A DNA stretch of 64,000 nt from Myxococcus virescens (GTDB lineage Bacteria > Myxococcota > Myxococcia > Myxococcales > Myxococcaceae). The DNA lies in NCBI RefSeq assembly GCF_900101905.1, contig NZ_FNAJ01000004.1:558001-622000 (forward strand), in the 5' to 3' direction. Each line of letters begins with the position of its first letter. The first letter of the stretch is position 1. Of this stretch, positions 39,766-49,973 are shown piece by piece. The position numbers and the translations under genes are program-made. The notes below the pieces were generated by a model. The model was not told where the DNA came from, ran no database searches, and saw only the letters and a program-made list of their open reading frames with translations.

Positions 39766-39780
39766 CCCACCGCCTCTCGC

Positions 39781-39809
39781 GGAGCGCGTGGGGCACTCCC
39801 ACGCGCTCC
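39781..39809. terminator. Strong hairpin between convergent genes
   Basis: A perfect 12-bp stem, GGAGCGCGTGGG (39781-39792) and CCCACGCGCTCC (39798-39809), has a 5-nt loop. It lies between stops at 39765 and 39833 and probably serves both strands. Confidence 0.65.
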
Positions 39810-39832
39810 TGAAAGCCAGCGACGCCGGCGCC

Positions 39833-40693
39833 TCACGCCTCCAGGCGGGCCAACCGGCTGGCCAGGTGCGCGTCCTTCGAGGCATCGATGGACTGGGCCC
39901 AGGTGGCCAGCGAGCCGCCGCTGGAGGACAGCTGCTCCTCCACGTGCGGCCGCAGGCGCGTCCACCGCTTGCTCCACCCCTCCTCGGAAGGCGCGCCCGC
40001 CTGACCGGGACGCTCCGCCAGCAGCATGCCCATGCGCAGCGCCAGCTCGGGCTGCCCCAGCGCCGACGCCTGCCGGGCCACGGTCGTCGCGGCGGGGACG
40101 GCGTCCGGCGCGGCGAGCCACACCTCGGCCGCGCGGGTGAAGGCGGCCACGTCCAGTTCGCCCAGCAACGCGAGCGCGTGCCGCAGCGGGAGCCGGCCGT
40201 CCTGCTTGGGAGCGACGACGCGCTCCATCAACGCGGTGAAGGTGCCCGCCAGCTCCGAGTGGGCCGCGGGGTCCACGCCGCCCAGGGCCCGCAGCGCGCG
40301 CTTCGCACGCCGGGCCCGCGACGTCACCTCCCAGCTCCGCCACCCCAGCCGGGCCCGGAGCGCGGCCAGCGCCTCGGCGGCGGCCTTCAGCGACTCGGGC
40401 GTGGGCGTGGCCGCGGGCACGCGGCGGGGGAGCTCCGCCTTCTTCGGCGCGGGCGGTGGCGCGGGCGCAGCCTCCGCGGCGCCGCCCTCCGTCACCTCGA
40501 GGTAGCCCTCGCGCAGCTTCTCAGCGACCTTCTTCTCGTATTCCTTCCGGGCGCCGGCTTCGTCCGCGAAAGCCTTCTCCCGCCGCTGACCGGCGGTGCC
40601 GATGCGGCCGAAGGTGACGATGAAGGTGTTGCCCTTGAGCTCCGGCTCCCAGAACTTGGAGCTGGAGCCTTCCACGAACTCGAACCTTCGCAT
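39833..40693 (-). CDS. WGR-domain protein
   Basis: The protein has 286 residues. The N-terminal ~75 residues are a WGR domain (FEFVEGSSSKFWEPELKGNT... VTFGRIGTAGQ), here with FGRIG in place of the WGR triplet, as in many bacterial copies. A Pro/Ala linker follows, then a helical C-terminal region rich in Ala/Arg/Leu. WGR domains bind nucleic acids in PARPs and in many bacterial proteins; no enzymatic domain is visible here. Its start is 3 bp beyond the epimerase stop upstream on the same strand, so the two are co-transcribed. Confidence 0.75.
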   Translation of the reverse strand: MRRFEFVEGSSSKFWEPELKGNTFIVTFGRIGTAGQRREKAFADEAGARKEYEKKVAEKLREGYLEVTEGGAAEAAPAPPPAPKKAELPRRVPAATPTPESLKAAAEALAALRARLGWRSWEVTSRARRAKRALRALGGVDPAAHSELAGTFTALMERVVAPKQDGRLPLRHALALLGELDVAAFTRAAEVWLAAPDAVPAATTVARQASALGQPELALRMGMLLAERPGQAGAPSEEGWSKRWTRLRPHVEEQLSSSGGSLATWAQSIDASKDAHLASRLARLEA

Positions 40694-40696
40694 GCT

Positions 40697-41692
40697 TCAG
40701 AGCATACGCGACGCCGTGCTCTGATGCTCCGCCTTCATCTCCCGGAGCCCTTCTTCACGGGAGCGGCGGCCCTCGTACCCCAGCTCCCGGCGGGCCTTGT
40801 CGTCTCGCACCGTCACCTCCCGCCCCATGAGCAGCACCTCGGTGCGGGTGAGCGGAGGCCGGCCGCCCAGGCCGAAGGTGCCCCACAGCAAGTCCCCCAC
40901 CGTGGCCACCGTCGCGGCCACGCCGTATGGCAGGGTGCGCTCGCCCGCGTCCACGCCCTGCGTCGCGAGCATGGCGGTGATGAAGCCCCGGAACTCCACG
41001 GGTTCCCCGTCGGTGAGGAAATAGGCCTCGCCGCCGCGGCCCTTCTCCGCCGCCAGCAGCATGCCCTCCACGCAGTTGGCCACGTGGCAGGTGGACGTCA
41101 GGTAACGGCCGCCGCCGAACCACCGGAAGCGCCCGGTCCGCACCGCCTCCTGGAACTGCGGCAGCAGCGACGTGTCACCGGCGCCCCAGATGAAGCGGGG
41201 ACGCACCGCCACGGTGACGAAGTCCGGCGCATTCACGCTGAGCACCCGGCGCTCCGCCTCGCCCTTCGTGGAGGGGTAGTCGCCAATGGGGCGCTCGGGC
41301 AGGGGCATCGTCTCATCCACCCGCACCAGGGGCGAGCCATCCGCCAGCACCGCCTCCGTGCTGACGTGGACCAGTCGCTTGACGCCCGCGGCTCGCGCCG
41401 CCTCCAGCACCCGCTCCGTGCCGCGCACGTTCGTCTCGTAGAACGCGCTGCGCGCGCCCCAGCCCTTCACCACCGCGGCGCAATGGAAGACGGTGTCACA
41501 GCCCTCCATGCCGGCCTTCAGCTTCTCCACGTCCGACAGGTCGCCCTCGAAGGGCTCCCCGCCGGCCTCCGTCACCGAGGCCAGCGCCGCGGCGGAGCGC
41601 GCCAGGGCCCGAGCGGGCGTCCCGCGCACCTTCAGCGCGGTGAGGAGGTGCCTGCCCACGAAGCCTGAACCACCGGTGACGAATGCCCGCAT
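40697..41692 (-). CDS. NAD-dependent epimerase/dehydratase (extended SDR, 3-beta-HSD-like)
   Basis: The protein has 331 residues from ATG 41692. The N-terminal motif GGSGFVGRHL and the catalytic YPSTK identify an extended SDR. Other features fit the sterol dehydrogenase/epimerase branch: HVSTEAVL, and RPRFIWGAGD before the substrate domain. The natural substrate is not predictable; steroid, flavonoid-like and sugar-nucleotide substrates are all known in this branch. It is followed after 3 bp by the WGR gene. Confidence 0.8.
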   Translation of the reverse strand: MRAFVTGGSGFVGRHLLTALKVRGTPARALARSAAALASVTEAGGEPFEGDLSDVEKLKAGMEGCDTVFHCAAVVKGWGARSAFYETNVRGTERVLEAARAAGVKRLVHVSTEAVLADGSPLVRVDETMPLPERPIGDYPSTKGEAERRVLSVNAPDFVTVAVRPRFIWGAGDTSLLPQFQEAVRTGRFRWFGGGRYLTSTCHVANCVEGMLLAAEKGRGGEAYFLTDGEPVEFRGFITAMLATQGVDAGERTLPYGVAATVATVGDLLWGTFGLGGRPPLTRTEVLLMGREVTVRDDKARRELGYEGRRSREEGLREMKAEHQSTASRML

Positions 41693-41769
41693 TGCCTGCA
41701 CGCTCCTGTGAAGGACTGCTTGCGCTCCTAGCACTCCCGCGCCGGGCCCGATAGAGCGCCCGGCCCGGG

Positions 41770-42957
41770 TCAGAACATGTCGCGCAGGGAGGGCGGCGCC
41801 CCGGCGAAGAGACTGCCCGCCGCGCGCACCGAGGCATCATCCCCCTCCAGCACGCCCATGGCCCGCAGCGACGCCGCGGACAGGTGGCCGGTGTAGAGCG
41901 GCGCCAGGTACCGCACGTGCAGCCGCAGGCCGCCGTCGCCGCCACGGCGCACGCGCGCCTGACCGTCCGAGACCTCCAGCACGAAGCGGCCCTGGTTCTC
42001 CGGGAAGAGGTCGTCCTCGACGTCCAGATGGAGGGTGCCGGAGAGTCCCTCCGGCCAGCCGCGCGCCTCCAACGCGGAGGCCACGTCCAGCACCCGCACC
42101 ATCCAGTGCGTCGCCTGCTTCACCGCGTACGTCTGCTCGCGAAGCAGCAGGAGCAGCGGGTCGTCCACGCCGCCGTACCAGAAGACATCCGTGGCCAGGG
42201 AACGGTGGTCGCCCAGGAAGCTCAGAATCCTCCGCGCCGCCGCGGGCGTATGGGCCACGACGTCGGTGAGGAACAGCTCCTGATTGAAGTCCTTGAGCTG
42301 CCGGCGGATGACGTAGAGGTAGCCCTCCACACCGGCGCTGCCCTCCACCAGGTAGCCATGTGCCACCTCGCCGCGCATGTTGCGGACGCGGCCCCATGAG
42401 AAGTCCCCGCGGTCCAGCCAGCCCGGCCGGTGACGCGCGTGGCGCTGGTAGCTCAGGACGATAGCCTGCGTGTCCTTCTCCTCGATGGCCCGGAGCGACA
42501 ACGCCCGCTCACTGAAGTCCAGCGATGGGACCTGGATGCGAATCTCCTGCCGCGTGCCCGCGTGCTCGTACCCCACGCGCCGGTAGAGCGGCTGCGTCGC
42601 GGGATAGAGCACCGACAGCGGAGCGCCCGTCGCGCGAGCCTCGCGCAGCAGGTGCTGCATCAGTCGCGTGGCGGTGCCGCGTCCCCGGTGGACGGGAGAC
42701 ACACCCACGCCCCCCACGCCGATGACGGGCACGCTGCGCCCGCCGTACCACTGCCCCATGCGGATGAACACGAGCGTGGCCGCCACCTCACCGCCCTCGC
42801 GCAACAACCGCAGGTCCGGCCGCGACGCTCGCTGCACCCAGGCTGCGGTGTCGGCGGGGGACAGGGCATACGACTGCATCATGATGTCCGCGACGGCGGC
42901 CATCTCACGTTCGTCTCTCGGCGGTCCGAAGTCGCCAGGCTGCGTCTCCACTCGCAT
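41770..42957 (-). CDS. Eis-like GNAT acetyltransferase with SCP2-like C-terminus
   Basis: The protein has 395 residues from ATG 42957, which follows GGGAACGGAG. The N-terminal GNAT domain has VIGVGGVGVSPVHRGRGTATRLM, the acetyl-CoA loop (R/Q-x-x-G-x-G/A). The long second GNAT-like domain and a beta-rich SCP2-type C-terminal domain (LHLDVEDDLFPENQGRFVLEV) give the three-domain plan of Eis. The C-terminal residue is Phe, which in Eis serves as the carboxylate base. Eis acetylates aminoglycosides and proteins; substrate here unknown. It is divergent from the cbrX-like gene. Confidence 0.75.
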   Translation of the reverse strand: MRVETQPGDFGPPRDEREMAAVADIMMQSYALSPADTAAWVQRASRPDLRLLREGGEVAATLVFIRMGQWYGGRSVPVIGVGGVGVSPVHRGRGTATRLMQHLLREARATGAPLSVLYPATQPLYRRVGYEHAGTRQEIRIQVPSLDFSERALSLRAIEEKDTQAIVLSYQRHARHRPGWLDRGDFSWGRVRNMRGEVAHGYLVEGSAGVEGYLYVIRRQLKDFNQELFLTDVVAHTPAAARRILSFLGDHRSLATDVFWYGGVDDPLLLLLREQTYAVKQATHWMVRVLDVASALEARGWPEGLSGTLHLDVEDDLFPENQGRFVLEVSDGQARVRRGGDGGLRLHVRYLAPLYTGHLSAASLRAMGVLEGDDASVRAAGSLFAGAPPSLRDMF

Positions 42958-43017
42958 CTCCGTTCCCCGACGGCGCACGCAGGCACCGCTCGGCCGCCCG
43001 CATTCTCAGGACGGCCC

Positions 43018-43056
43018 GGCCTGCCTGTCGAGCCACAATCCACGACCAGGCAGGCC
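43018..43056. repeat. Perfect 10-bp inverted repeat between Eis-like and cbrX-like genes
   Basis: GGCCTGCCTG (43018-43027) pairs with CAGGCAGGCC (43047-43056) over a 19-nt loop, in the 221-bp divergent promoter region. It could be an operator; nothing else marks it. Confidence 0.4.
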
Positions 43057-43178
43057 CGTGCGCCCACGTCCGGACAGCAGGTGCGCCTCCCGCGCCCGGC
43101 GAACAGGCCCACCGCCTCCACACGACGCGCGTGGCGGCTGCGTCACCCGAAGGCGACACGGCTGGTATCCTCGCCGCC

Positions 43179-43373
43179 ATGAAGCGCCCTACCGAGCCCG
43201 ACGCCCCCGTGATGCCGTCGCTGCTCGTCTTCGCCGTCGCGGTGCTCCTCTTCGGCTCGCCCCTGCGCCGACTGTGGCTGGCGGAGGGCGCGCCGGGGTA
43301 CCTGCCTTTCGCGGTGTGGCTGGGCGTCATCCTCCTGGGCGGCTGGGCTGCGCACCGGAGTCGTGCCCCATGA
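43179..43373 (+). CDS. Small two-helix membrane protein, CbrX-like
   Basis: The protein has 64 residues with two hydrophobic segments (about 12-25 and 39-55), separated by RRLWLAEGAPGYLP. Its stop overlaps the start of the sensor kinase as ATGA, so the two are translationally coupled. Pseudomonas cbrA is likewise preceded by a tiny overlapping membrane-protein gene, cbrX. Such subunits often accompany sodium/solute-symporter proteins (compare DUF485 with ActP). A subunit of the sensor is inferred. The short length and lack of a strong ribosome-binding site are the main doubts. Confidence 0.6.
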   Translation: MKRPTEPDAPVMPSLLVFAVAVLLFGSPLRRLWLAEGAPGYLPFAVWLGVILLGGWAAHRSRAP

Positions 43374-46338
43374 CGCTCGAGCTCGGCTCGCTCGTCGCCG
43401 CGTCCGTCGCCTACCTGCTGGTGCTCTTCCTGGTGGCCTACGCGGCGGAGCGAGGCGCCATCCCCGCGCGCATCACCCAGCATCCGCTCGTCTACGCACT
43501 GGCCCTGGGCGTGTACGCCACGTCGTGGTCCTACTTCGGCAGCGTGGGCTACGCGGCCCGGCATGGTTTCCGCTACCTGGGCATCTACCTGGGCGTCACC
43601 CTGGCGTGCCTGCTGATTCCCGTGCTGTGGCGCCCGCTGCTGCGCCTGTCCCGCGAGTTGCAGCTCACGTCGCTAGCGGACGTGTTGGCCTTCCGCTACC
43701 CGGGGCAATCCACCGGCACGGCGGTGACGCTGTTCCTGCTGGCGGGCAGCCTGCCCTATCTGGCGCTCCAGGTGCGGGCCGTCGTGGAGTCCGCGCGCGT
43801 CCTCAGTCCCTCCGCGTCTCCCACGCTGGTGGGCCTGGGCTTCTGCGCGGTCCTCACCGTCTTCTCCGTCCTCTTCGGCGCACGGCACCTCACCCCGCGC
43901 GAGCGGCACGAAGGCCTGATGCTGGCCATCGCCTTCGAGTCCGCGGTGAAGCTCGTCGCACTGGTGGCCGTGGGCGTCTGGGCGGTCTCCAACGTATTCG
44001 GCGGCGTGGATGGGCTGCTGGCCTGGGTCGACGCGCATCCAGAGGCCATCGACGCACTTCAACGCCCGGCGCGAGATGCCTCCTGGTCACCGCTGCTGGT
44101 GCTCTCTTGCGCGGCCGCGTTCCTCACGCCTCGCAGCTACCACGTGGCCTTCACCGAGGCCCCGGAGCGTGAGGGGCTGGCCACCGCCACCTGGGCCTTC
44201 CCGCTGCTGTTGCTGGTGATGAACCTGGTCGTCCCCGTGGTGCTCTGGAGCGGCGAGGCGCTGGGACTGCCCTGGCCCGCGGACTTCCACGTGCTGGCGG
44301 TGCCCGCGTCACGCGGCGCCACGTGGCTGGCGCTGGGTGCATTCCTGGGCGGCGTCTCCGCGGCCAGCGCCATGGTCATCGTCACCACGCTGGCCCTGGC
44401 GCCCATGTGCCTCACGCACCTGGTGCTGCCCCTGGGCTACGCACGCGGGCAGCCGAATCTCTACGGCTGGCTGCTGTGGGCGCGCCGGCTGCTCATCGGC
44501 ATCATCATCCTGGCCGGCTACGGCTTCCACTGGCTGCTGAACATTCGCGGCACGGGACTGGTGGACCTGGGGCTGGTGTCCTTCGTCGCGGTGGCGCAGT
44601 TCATCCCGGGCGTGCTGGGGCTGCTGTTCTGGAAGCGGGGCACGCGCGCCGGGCTGCTGACGGGCCTGGTGGCGGGCGCCAGCCTGTGGCTGCTGACGCT
44701 GGTGGTGCCCCTGTGGGCGTCACCGGGCGTCGTCGCGTGGACGCACCGCATGGCGGCGCTGCTCGGCTTCTCCGACAGTGAGCCCTGGGGCTTCGCCACC
44801 TTTGCCTCGCTCAGCCTCAACGGGCTGGCCTTCATCGGCGTGTCGCTGGCGACGCGTCAGTCCGCCGAGGAAGCAGAGGCCGCGCGGGCCTGCACACGCG
44901 AGGAGGCCGCGCCCGCCGCGGGTGGCGTGGTGGCGGGCTCGCCCGACGAGTTCCGCCGCAAGCTGGCCCCGCTGCTGGGTGAGGAGGCCGCGACGGCGGA
45001 GGTGAACCGGGCGCTGCAGTCCCTGTCGCTGCCGCAGGACGAGCGCCGGCCCTCCGAGCTGCGCCGCCTGCGCGACGGCGTGGAGCGAAACCTGTCGGGC
45101 CTGCTGGGACCCGTGCTCGCGCGCATGACGGTGGAGGAGGCGCTGCGGCTGGAGCCCGGCGCGCGCACGGCCCTGGCCGAACAACTCCGCTTCGTCGAGG
45201 AGCGCCTCCGCGATGCGCGAGGGCTGCAAGGCCCGGTGCCCGCGCTGGAGGCCGTGCGCCGCTACCTGCGCCGCATCCTGGAGGACCTCCCGGTGGGCGT
45301 CTGCGCGGTGGGGCCGGATGGCGAGGTCGTCCTCTGGAACGCGACGCTCGAGCAGCTCTCCGGCGTGCCGGTGGACACCGTGCGCGGCCATCCCCTGGAG
45401 GCCCTGCCCGCCCCCTGGGGCCCGCTGCTGTCCGGCTTCGCCAGCGGTGTGGACGGGGACACGGAGACGCGCGTCACCGTGTCGGGCGTCGAGCGCATCC
45501 TCCGGCTGCACCGCTCGCGGCTCTCTCCCGCGGAGCAGGGCACGGGCACGTCCGAGGGCATGGCCCTCCTGGTGGAGGACTTCACGGCACGAAAGGCCGT
45601 GGACGCGCGCATGGCGCATCAGGACCGGCTGGCCTCGCTGGGGCGCGTGGCCGCGGGCGTGGCCCATGAGATTGGCAACCCGCTGACGGCCATCGCCAGC
45701 CTGACGCAGAACCTCAAGTACGAGTTGGAGGACCCGGCGGCGGTGCAGGAGCGCGCGGGGCTCATCCTCCAGCAGTGCCGGCGCATCGACGCCATCGTCC
45801 GGACGCTGGTGGGCTTCAGCCACGAAGGCACGGTGGGCGGACAGGCTCGGCCCTTCACGCGCGTCGCCGTGGCGCCACTGCTGAGCGAAGCCGTGCAACT
45901 GGCGCGGCTGGCGCGCAAGCAGCATGGGGTGAGCTTCGAGCATCGCTGTCCAGAGGGCCTGGAGGTGCAAGGCGACGCGCAGCGGCTGGAGCAGGTGCTC
46001 GTCAACCTGCTGACCAACGCGATGGACGCCTCACCCGAGCACGGCGTGGTGGAGCTGGACGCGGACATCGACGGTGGCGCGGTGCGGCTGCGCGTCATGG
46101 ACCGGGGACACGGGATTCCCACCGAGCTGGCGCAGCGCGTGTTCGAGCCCTTCTTCACCACGAAGGGCCCCGGCGAGGGAACGGGCCTAGGCCTGGCGCT
46201 CGCGGCGGGCATCGTCCGGGAGCACGGCGGAACGATGCAGGTGGACAAGCGGCAGGGGGGAGGGACTAGCGTCGTGGTGAGCCTTCCGGAGCCACGCCGG
46301 ATGGAAGCCAGCGTGAACCCCGAGCGGGAGGCCCCGGC

Positions 46339-46342
<4 letters not shown>
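43370..46342 (+). CDS. Sodium/solute-symporter-fused histidine kinase, CbrA-like
   Basis: The protein has 990 residues from ATG 43370; the frame is open 700 bp further upstream but without conserved sequence. The N-terminal ~510 residues form a 13-helix SLC5/SSS transporter-like module. A linker follows, then a PAS domain (about 640-745) reading AVGPDGEVVLWNATLEQLSG. Next come a HisKA domain with phospho-His H766 in GVAHEIGNPLT, and a HATPase with NLLTNAMDAS, DRGHGIP and GTGLGLAL. It lacks a REC domain. Family members (CbrA, CrbS) sense carbon-source or acetate status. The TGA overlaps the activator ATG as ATGA; a porin/acs/actP operon follows, so acetate is a reasonable guess for the signal. 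Confidence 0.88.
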
Positions 46343-47721
<1,379 letters not shown>

Positions 47722-47856
47722 GGCACGTCGCCCTCGCGCCTGTCCACTGCCCTCCAGTGCTGGAAGCCCGTCCGCCAGGGGCGCAGCCCCGGCACGGCGG
47801 AACGCCTGCCGCGCCCCATCGCTAGGATTTCCGCCAACACACCGCAGGGGGAGCTC

Positions 47857-48684
47857 ATGGCAGACAGCGTGCCTGTGATTGGCAGTGGGGCTGGCAATCG
47901 CGCGGGGGAAGGCGTTGGCGTCATTCCTCGCGCGGAGTACGGGCGGATGGTGGTGCTCACCACGGTCATGCCCATGGCCGTCATCACCACGACGTGGTTC
48001 CTGCCGCCGGGATGGAACCTGCTCGGAACGGCAGCCATGCTCACCGGCTTCCTGCTGGTGTTGGGCAAGGCCATCGCGGGCGTGCCGCTGGCGCTGCTCA
48101 TCAGTGAGCGCAACCTGATGAGCCTCTCCCGATTCCAGGCGCTCGTGTGGACCGTGGTGGTGATGGCGGGCTACCTGACGATGACACTCTCCCGCGTGAA
48201 GTCGGGCGCGCCCAACGCCGTGGGGGTCGACATCCCCCAGGAGCTCTGGATTGCCATGGGCATCTCCACCACGTCCCTGCTGGGCACACCGCTGGTGCTG
48301 GGCGGCAAGCGTGCGCGCAGCCCGGACGAGAAGCTGGTGCAGAACACCTCCGTCCAGCTCGCGGAGGCCCCCGCGGACATCGACGCTCACCGCCAGGGCG
48401 TGCTCTACGCCAACGCGAACATGACGGACGCGCGCATGGCGGACATGTTCCAGGGAGACGAAGTGGGCAACACCGCGCACATCGACCTGGCCAAGGTGCA
48501 GATGTTCTATTTCACGCTCATCGCCGCGGTGGGCTACTTCATGGACGTGGCCATGTCGGTGGCGCGCGGGACGACCCACGCGATGCCCGCCCTGTCGCAA
48601 GGCATGCTCGCCCTGCTGGCCATCAGCCATGGTGGATACCTGCTAGGAAAGACAGGCGACCACTCGAACTCCAAGCAGACCTGA
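47857..48684 (+). CDS. Multi-pass membrane protein of unknown function
   Basis: The protein has 275 residues. ATG 47857 follows GGGGGAG. About five hydrophobic segments (about 30-50, 55-80, 92-112, 128-145 and 210-265). A hydrophilic loop in the middle (about 150-200) is rich in Asp/Asn/Ala (RSPDEKLVQNTSVQLAEAPA). I do not recognise a family. It lies between the activator gene and the sigma-54 promoter, in the same orientation; it could be part of the regulator transcript, 135 bp after it. Confidence 0.6.
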   Translation: MADSVPVIGSGAGNRAGEGVGVIPRAEYGRMVVLTTVMPMAVITTTWFLPPGWNLLGTAAMLTGFLLVLGKAIAGVPLALLISERNLMSLSRFQALVWTVVVMAGYLTMTLSRVKSGAPNAVGVDIPQELWIAMGISTTSLLGTPLVLGGKRARSPDEKLVQNTSVQLAEAPADIDAHRQGVLYANANMTDARMADMFQGDEVGNTAHIDLAKVQMFYFTLIAAVGYFMDVAMSVARGTTHAMPALSQGMLALLAISHGGYLLGKTGDHSNSKQT

Positions 48685-48697
48685 CGCCGCGCGCGAA

Positions 48698-48757
48698 GCG
48701 TTACGACGCAGCGCATGAAGCGTTACCACGGTAACGCGAACGTCACCTTCGGTAACG
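48698..48757. promoter_or_regulatory. GTTAC/GTAAC palindrome cluster, likely activator binding site
   Basis: A perfect 18-bp palindrome GCGTTACC-AC-GGTAACGC spans 48720-48737. A second copy, CGTCACC-TTC-GGTAACG, with one mismatch, spans 48741-48757. A single half-site GCGTTAC lies at 48698-48704. They sit 54-113 bp upstream of the -24/-12 promoter at 48811, normal for an upstream activating sequence. From memory, Pseudomonas CbrB also recognises GTTAC/GTAAC half-sites. Confidence 0.7.
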
Positions 48758-48810
48758 TCCTGACGCGCCGGGCCAACCTGCAACGTCTTGAATCTCCGAG
48801 CGCGGCGTGT

Positions 48811-48825
48811 TGGCAGACACGTTGC
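48811..48825 (+). promoter_or_regulatory. Sigma-54 (-24/-12) promoter of porin-acs-actP genes
   Basis: TGGCAG-ACACG-TTGC matches the consensus TGGCAC-N5-TTGC with one difference, and keeps the invariant GG-N10-GC spacing. Transcription would begin near 48837. With the NtrC-type activator gene 1.1 kb upstream and palindromes just before it, this is the strongest regulatory call in the window. Confidence 0.8.
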
Positions 48826-48838
48826 TCTGTGCTGGGGC

Positions 48839-49945
48839 ATGCGCACTGCCCCCGCACGCATGCTGTCGTTCATGGCCGCGCTCGCGGTCCTGCTGTCAGC
48901 CACGCCGTCGAGCGCATTCAAGATTCCCATCAGCGAGGAGTCCTACCTCAACGTCGCCATCCTCCTGCAGCCGCAGCTCCAGCTTGTCGACGAAGGCGCG
49001 CCGTCCGGCGGCCCCAGCTCCGACATGTTCCTGCGGCGCACGCGCCTGCTCGTCTTCGGCCACGTCACCCAGAAGCTGTCGTTCTTCGCCGAGACGGACC
49101 AGCCCAACTTCGGCAAGAACGGCGACTGGAACGTCGCCTTCTTCATCCAGGACGCGTTCATCTCCTATGAGATGGCGGAGAAAGTCTGGATTGACGTGGG
49201 CATGCTGCTGCCACCGCTGACGCGCCATGTCCTCCAGGGCGCCGTCGCGTTGCAGGCAGTGGACTACCACTCCAGCCTGGTCCGCTGGGCACCTGGCGTG
49301 GGCAAGGTGTGGCGGGACATCGGCGTGCAGGTCCGCGGCTTCGCCGGCCCCTTGGGATTCCGGGCCGCCATCTTCAATGGCGTCAACGGAAAGACGACCC
49401 CGGAGGGCACCGTGCTCAACCCGGACGATTTGCCTCGCGTCACGGCGATGGCGCGCTGGAACTTCTTCACGCGCGAGGAGGACCTCTTCTTCCAAGGCAT
49501 CTACTTCGCCTCCGAGCCGCGCTTGTCGGTGGGCATCGGCGCCGACTACCAGCCCCAGGCGGTGGCCACCGAATCCGGTCTCCATGACGCGTTGGGCACG
49601 GCCGCGGACGTATTCCTCGACGTGCCCCTGGCGAACGACCAGGAGTTCGTCTTCAACGCCACCCTCTTCCACTACCGCCAGGGCCTGGACAACCCGCAGA
49701 GCGGCACGGGCTTCTACGCGGAGACGGGCTGGCGCTTCGGCAAGTTCCAACCGCTCATCTCCGGCGAGTACTTCAACGCGCGCGTGGCCGGCCAGGACCT
49801 GCTCGCGCTCAAGCCCGGCTTCAACATCTGGTTCCAGAAGCACACGCTCAACCTCCGGACAGAGGTCGCCGTCGCGTGGACGGGCGACATCTCCCAGGCA
49901 CGTGCCTCCGTCACGGGCACGAGCCAGCTGCAGCTCTTCTACTAA
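48839..49945 (+). CDS. Outer-membrane porin (phosphate-selective porin O/P-like)
   Basis: The protein has 368 residues. The signal peptide ([20 protein letters not shown]) is followed by alternating beta strands and a C-terminal Tyr (LQLFY), as in beta-barrel porins. Conserved pieces include [20 protein letters not shown] and [10 protein letters not shown]. Starts considered are ATG 48839, which gives an Arg-containing signal peptide, and ATG 48860 or 48872. The predicted transcript start is 48837, so the first choice would be nearly leaderless, and 48860 or 48872 may be correct. It is the first gene of an acetate operon (acs 28 bp later), so it probably admits acetate or other small anions. 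Confidence 0.75.
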   Translation: MRTAPARMLSFMAALAVLLSATPSSAFKIPISEESYLNVAILLQPQLQLVDEGAPSGGPSSDMFLRRTRLLVFGHVTQKLSFFAETDQPNFGKNGDWNVAFFIQDAFISYEMAEKVWIDVGMLLPPLTRHVLQGAVALQAVDYHSSLVRWAPGVGKVWRDIGVQVRGFAGPLGFRAAIFNGVNGKTTPEGTVLNPDDLPRVTAMARWNFFTREEDLFFQGIYFASEPRLSVGIGADYQPQAVATESGLHDALGTAADVFLDVPLANDQEFVFNATLFHYRQGLDNPQSGTGFYAETGWRFGKFQPLISGEYFNARVAGQDLLALKPGFNIWFQKHTLNLRTEVAVAWTGDISQARASVTGTSQLQLFY

Positions 49946-49973
49946 CCCTCCTCCACTCCCAAGGAAGCCGACG

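Noticed and set aside
42668..43369. Upstream extension of the sensor kinase frame
   Set aside because: It covers the Eis-like gene start and the small membrane gene; the ATGA overlap at 43370 gives a better start and sequence conservation begins there.
49227..49973. Upstream extension of the acs frame through the porin gene
   Set aside because: Ser/Arg/Ala-rich shadow of the porin; ATG 49974 has a good ribosome-binding site and starts at the normal Acs N-terminus.
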